A stretch of 64,000 nt of DNA from Candidatus Aalborgicola lynettensis (GTDB taxonomy: Bacteria; Pseudomonadota; Gammaproteobacteria; Burkholderiales; Burkholderiaceae_C), in contig JADJZE010000018.1 of NCBI GenBank assembly GCA_016719405.1, positions 372,001-436,000 on the forward strand, written 5' to 3'. Under the pieces are notes generated by a model. It made no database searches. It was not told the origin of the DNA and was given only the letters and a program-made list of their open reading frames with translations. Below are positions 61,574 through 64,000 of the stretch, in pieces (position 1 is the stretch's first letter; every line of letters begins with the position of its first letter). Position numbers and translations under genes: made by a program.

Positions 61574-62289
61574 TGTATACCGCCAAAGGGCAATTGGACC
61601 GCAATGCCTTAATCAAGCAATACCAGCCCCTGGTGCGCAAGCTCGCCCACCACATGATGGCGAAGTTGCCCCCCAGTGTTGAAGTTGACGACTTGATACA
61701 GGTTGGCCTGATTGGCCTGTCGGATGCACTCTCCCGCTATGAGCCTTCACAAGGCGTGCAGTTTGAAACTTTCGCCACCCAACGCATACGTGGAGCCATG
61801 CTCGATGAATTGCGGGGCTCGGACTGGATGTCACGCAGTTCACGCAAGGGACAAAAAGACATTGAAGCTGCCATGCGTCGCCTGGAGCACGCGCTGGGTC
61901 GGACACCCCTTGAGTCCGAGATTGCCACCGAGATGGGCCTGCCGCTGGTGGAATACCAGAGTCTGCTCAGCAAAGTGCGCGGAACCCAACTGGTGTACCT
62001 GGAAGACATGCACCGCGCGGATGACGACGATGACAGCTATCTGGATCGCCACATTGCCGACAGCAGTACGGACCCGCTCAATGTGCTGCGCGATCAGCGG
62101 CTGCGGGAATCGCTGGTTGCCGCCATCAAGGCGCTCCCTGAACGCGAACAGTACATCATGAGCATGTACTACGAACAGGATATGAATCTCAAGGAAATTG
62201 CGGCGGTACTGGATGTAACCGAATCCCGCATTTGCCAGCTTCACAGCCAGTCCATTGCCCGGTTAAGGGCAAAAATGCGAACACACTGA
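61573..62289 (+). CDS. fliA: Flagellar sigma factor sigma-28 (FliA)
   Basis: A 238-residue sigma-70 family protein with region 2 ('YQPLVRKLAHHMMAKLPPSV', 'VDDLIQVGLIGLSDALSRYE', 'FETFATQRIRGAMLDELRGS'), region 3 ('LGRTPLESEIATEMGL') and region 4 ('ALPEREQYIMSMYYEQDMNL', 'LDVTESRICQLHSQSIARLR'). It directs transcription of late flagellar genes and is held by FlgM, encoded nearby. The start ATG overlaps the previous stop. Confidence 0.96.
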   Translation: MYTAKGQLDRNALIKQYQPLVRKLAHHMMAKLPPSVEVDDLIQVGLIGLSDALSRYEPSQGVQFETFATQRIRGAMLDELRGSDWMSRSSRKGQKDIEAAMRRLEHALGRTPLESEIATEMGLPLVEYQSLLSKVRGTQLVYLEDMHRADDDDDSYLDRHIADSSTDPLNVLRDQRLRESLVAAIKALPEREQYIMSMYYEQDMNLKEIAAVLDVTESRICQLHSQSIARLRAKMRTH

Positions 62290-62345
62290 AATCGCCACAT
62301 CCCGGCTGCTGTCGGCGCCGGATGGGTGGACCCGCAGTGGGATTG

Positions 62346-62729
62346 TCAGGCGGAAAGCACCCTGAACGTCCCTGACTGGCGCAACGCAGAACCGTATGGA
62401 GTACCGCTGGCATAGGTCGCTTGTTGTTGTGCCGAAGGCATCACAACTTCCAGCGCACGATCGATATAAGCCGACTGGCGAAGCAGTCCCTCACGCAGGG
62501 GATGGATTGCATTGGCAATCGATTTGATCCGCTGCATACGTGAACGGCCCTGCAAAGCAGCACGCCCTTCTTTGCTGTCGGCAACTTGGAGAAGATTTAC
62601 GGCCAGTTGTTGCAGCGCACTGGCCGCAGCCTGGACCTGCTGGGGATGGGCCGCCAACACAACCGAGCGCAACTCGGTGAACTGCTGCTCAATCAAATCC
62701 AGCTGGGTATCGAAATGGGAATGTGTCAT
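62346..62729 (-). CDS. flgN: FlgN-like flagellar chaperone
   Basis: A 127-residue, mostly helical protein ('HFDTQLDLIEQQFTELRSVV', 'QAAASALQQLAVNLLQVADS') that lies directly after flgM, where FlgN, the chaperone for hook-filament junction proteins FlgK and FlgL, is expected. Sequence identity is weak, as usual for FlgN, so position carries most of the weight. The start ATG at 62729 has AGGA 6 bp upstream, but that sequence is inside a perfect 14-bp hairpin stem. Confidence 0.7.
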   Translation of the reverse strand: MTHSHFDTQLDLIEQQFTELRSVVLAAHPQQVQAAASALQQLAVNLLQVADSKEGRAALQGRSRMQRIKSIANAIHPLREGLLRQSAYIDRALEVVMPSAQQQATYASGTPYGSALRQSGTFRVLSA

Positions 62730-62731
62730 AT

Positions 62732-62767
62732 CAGATCCTGTGCACAAATTGAGGTGCACAGGATCTG
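62732..62767 (-). promoter_or_regulatory. 14-bp perfect hairpin hiding the flgN ribosome binding site
   Basis: Arms 62732-62745 and 62754-62767 are perfectly complementary (CAGATCCTGTGCAC) with an 8-nt loop. On the minus-strand mRNA the 3' arm contains AGGA, the likely Shine-Dalgarno sequence of flgN, 2 nt from the end of the stem and 6 nt from the ATG. The flgM stop codon lies 5 nt before the stem. Confidence 0.75.
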
Positions 62768-62772
62768 CGTCA

Positions 62773-63117
62773 TCAACCGGTGGTCCGGTTGAGCATTTCC
62801 TGTGCATTGGAAAGCAGTTTGTCGGCAATGGCTTCGGGATTGACCACGTAAGACCCATCCTGAATGGCCGCCTTCACGGTGGCAACCTTTTGGGTATCGA
62901 TTTCGGCAGCTTCTGCACGGCCCGACTTTTCCAGCCCCCGCGCCAAAGTCGACACCGTGACGGCAACCCCCGCCGAGCGCGTGCCCTGGTTCGCCGCAGC
63001 GGTAGCAGACGACGAAGCCCCTGCTGCAGCGGCAGGCGCCTGCGCGGCTTTTTGTGCCGCCGCGGTAGAGCTCGAATGGACTGGAATTAAATTGTCTGAC
63101 GGTTGACCGATTTTCAT
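62773..63117 (-). CDS. flgM: Anti-sigma-28 factor FlgM
   Basis: A 114-residue protein with N-terminus 'MKIGQPSDNLIPV', an Ala-rich middle and a C-terminal FliA-binding helix region ('DTQKVATVKAAIQDGSYVVN' followed by 'PEAIADKLLSNAQEML'), the FlgM signature. It binds and inhibits FliA until it is exported through the finished hook. A near-perfect sigma-28 promoter lies at 63160-63186, giving negative feedback. Confidence 0.93.
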   Translation of the reverse strand: MKIGQPSDNLIPVHSSSTAAAQKAAQAPAAAAGASSSATAAANQGTRSAGVAVTVSTLARGLEKSGRAEAAEIDTQKVATVKAAIQDGSYVVNPEAIADKLLSNAQEMLNRTTG

Positions 63118-63159
63118 GGCGTTCTCCAAAACCACAATATGTGTAGCCTCGTGCGATTC

Positions 63160-63186
63160 TTATCGGCAACATCATGACGGACTTTA
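63160..63186 (-). promoter_or_regulatory. Sigma-28 promoter of flgM
   Basis: On the minus strand TAAAGTCC-N11-GCCGATAA, with the -10 element identical to the consensus and exact spacing. It is 43 bp before the flgM start. Confidence 0.82.
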
Positions 63187-63222
63187 GAGTTATTTGCACA
63201 GTACTTTGCGCCTACTTTGGGG

Positions 63223-63945
63223 TCACAGATCAATCTGCACTGTTTTCCCATCCAGCACAACACCGGCCGAAATCCGGCCATTCCCCATTTTGATCCGGGC
63301 CAGTTGCCCCACCACACCGGCAGACAGCGCCTGCGCGTCGGACGTCACCTGAAAACCTGCACCTTGCGCAACCACCCGAACCGGTGCACCGGCCTGAAAC
63401 ACCTGTGCCGGCCTCACCATGCCTTGTCGCAAGGTCTGGCCGGTGGTCAGCGCCCGGGTAGCAACGTGTCCCACCCATGCCCCACGATCCGCCAGCACCG
63501 GGTTGGTATCGTCCGCCCAATTGACCTCGGACGACACGACGTCCGACTCCGTCAGAACGGCCCCGGCAGGTACTTGACTCCGAACAACCCACGCCGGGCC
63601 GAATGCATTCACCGTAACCGGCAGCATGACATTCCAGCGGCTGATGCCATCCACACAGCGCAACCCCACTTGGGCTTTGCCCCACAAGCGCACCCCCACA
63701 GGCAAATAGGGCTCCACATTGCCACACGGTGCCAGGCGCAAGCGGCTATCCAGATTGCCAATGAGCACCTCCATGCGCAAGTTTGCCGCGCCACCCACCG
63801 GCTGGGAAGGAATCGCTTTGCGCAGCCAATTTTGGGCCGCGTCAGAGTAAGCGCTAACGTTTTGTGCAACCGCACTCGGGCCACCCAGCACCATCACCAT
63901 ACAAACAGCCAGACGCCATAGAGACCGAATTTGTAAATAGCGCAT
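63223..63945 (-). CDS. flgA: Flagellar basal body P-ring assembly protein FlgA
   Basis: A 240-residue periplasmic protein with a signal peptide (MRYLQIRSLWRLAVCMVMVL, cleavage near 'SAVAQNV'). The N-terminal part has a conserved Cys pair ('RLAPCGNVEPYL', 'VGLRCVDGISRW'), and the C-terminal SAF domain has 'VVRSQVPAGAVLTESDVVSS' and 'RPAQVFQAGAPVRVVAQGAG'. FlgA chaperones FlgI during P-ring formation. It is upstream of flgM in the same direction. Confidence 0.94.
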   Translation of the reverse strand: MRYLQIRSLWRLAVCMVMVLGGPSAVAQNVSAYSDAAQNWLRKAIPSQPVGGAANLRMEVLIGNLDSRLRLAPCGNVEPYLPVGVRLWGKAQVGLRCVDGISRWNVMLPVTVNAFGPAWVVRSQVPAGAVLTESDVVSSEVNWADDTNPVLADRGAWVGHVATRALTTGQTLRQGMVRPAQVFQAGAPVRVVAQGAGFQVTSDAQALSAGVVGQLARIKMGNGRISAGVVLDGKTVQIDL

Positions 63946-64000
63946 AACGAGTGTCCTTTGTCAGGGCCCCATCGACACCACAGAACACGGTGTGGGGGCC

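Noticed and set aside
1..64000. tRNA, rRNA, CRISPR arrays, prophage
   Set aside because: No cloverleaf, rRNA segment, regularly spaced repeat array or phage structural gene was recognised; the only tandem repeat is inside a protease gene.

Overview
The window looks like chromosome of a flagellated betaproteobacterium of the order Burkholderiales, most likely family Comamonadaceae near Rhodoferax. The basis is protein similarity by eye, the conserved order kinase-PP2C-rph-rdgB-hemW opposite yicC-gmk-rpoZ-spoT, the flagellar order flhDC-motAB-cheY-flhB-flhA-flhF-fliA, and a dispersed ~58-bp palindromic repeat of a kind I associate with that family. I ran no database search.

Layout. 0-7.4 kb: 5' part of a sugar aminotransferase, a badly frameshifted TPR/O-GlcNAc-transferase-like gene, a small lipoprotein, trmB, an RluA-type pseudouridine synthase, a methyltransferase, and a decayed second copy of the pseudouridine synthase 3' end. 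7.4-12.2 kb: vapBC, then frameshifted rhomboid, TIGR03790-like and acyl-CoA ligase genes. 12.3-27.7 kb: housekeeping (dinG, adenosine kinase-like, fpr, thioredoxin-like, phosphatidyltransferase, CBS protein, hemW-rdgB-rph-phosphatase-kinase, yicC, gmk, rpoZ, spoT, greB). 27.7-36.4 kb: a one-direction type I secretion operon whose upstream end holds an M10 protease gene and an unexpected protein resembling the N-terminal half of a TnpB transposon nuclease. 36.5-42.3 kb: a secreted protein, a HAD hydrolase, pgi, and a second M10/RTX protease in an AT-rich patch. 42.3-45.8 kb: tal, zwf and a HexR-like regulator. 45.9-48.6 kb: a fused methyltransferase and a glycosyltransferase, possible surface-glycan genes beside the flagellins. 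48.7-64 kb: flagellar and motility genes with several recognisable sigma-28 promoters.

How it fits together. The secretion operon (two ABC subunits, HlyD adaptor, TolC-type channel) probably exports both M10 proteases. FlhDC would switch on flagellar genes; FliA, restrained by FlgM, would drive the sigma-28 promoters seen ahead of both flagellins, motA and flgM. HexR-like protein probably controls the divergent tal and zwf genes through an inverted repeat between them.

Main points of interest: (1) the TnpB-like half protein translationally coupled to the secretion operon, with two identical palindromes over its start; (2) a ~58-bp palindromic repeat with seven copies, some inserted in frame inside trmB, pgi and the rhomboid gene and others supplying stop codons; (3) a hairpin that buries the flgN ribosome binding site; (4) an FlhG-position protein without a P-loop and no cheZ after cheY; (5) many frameshifts, most correctable by adding one base to a short homopolymer, so many 'pseudogenes' here may be sequencing artefacts.
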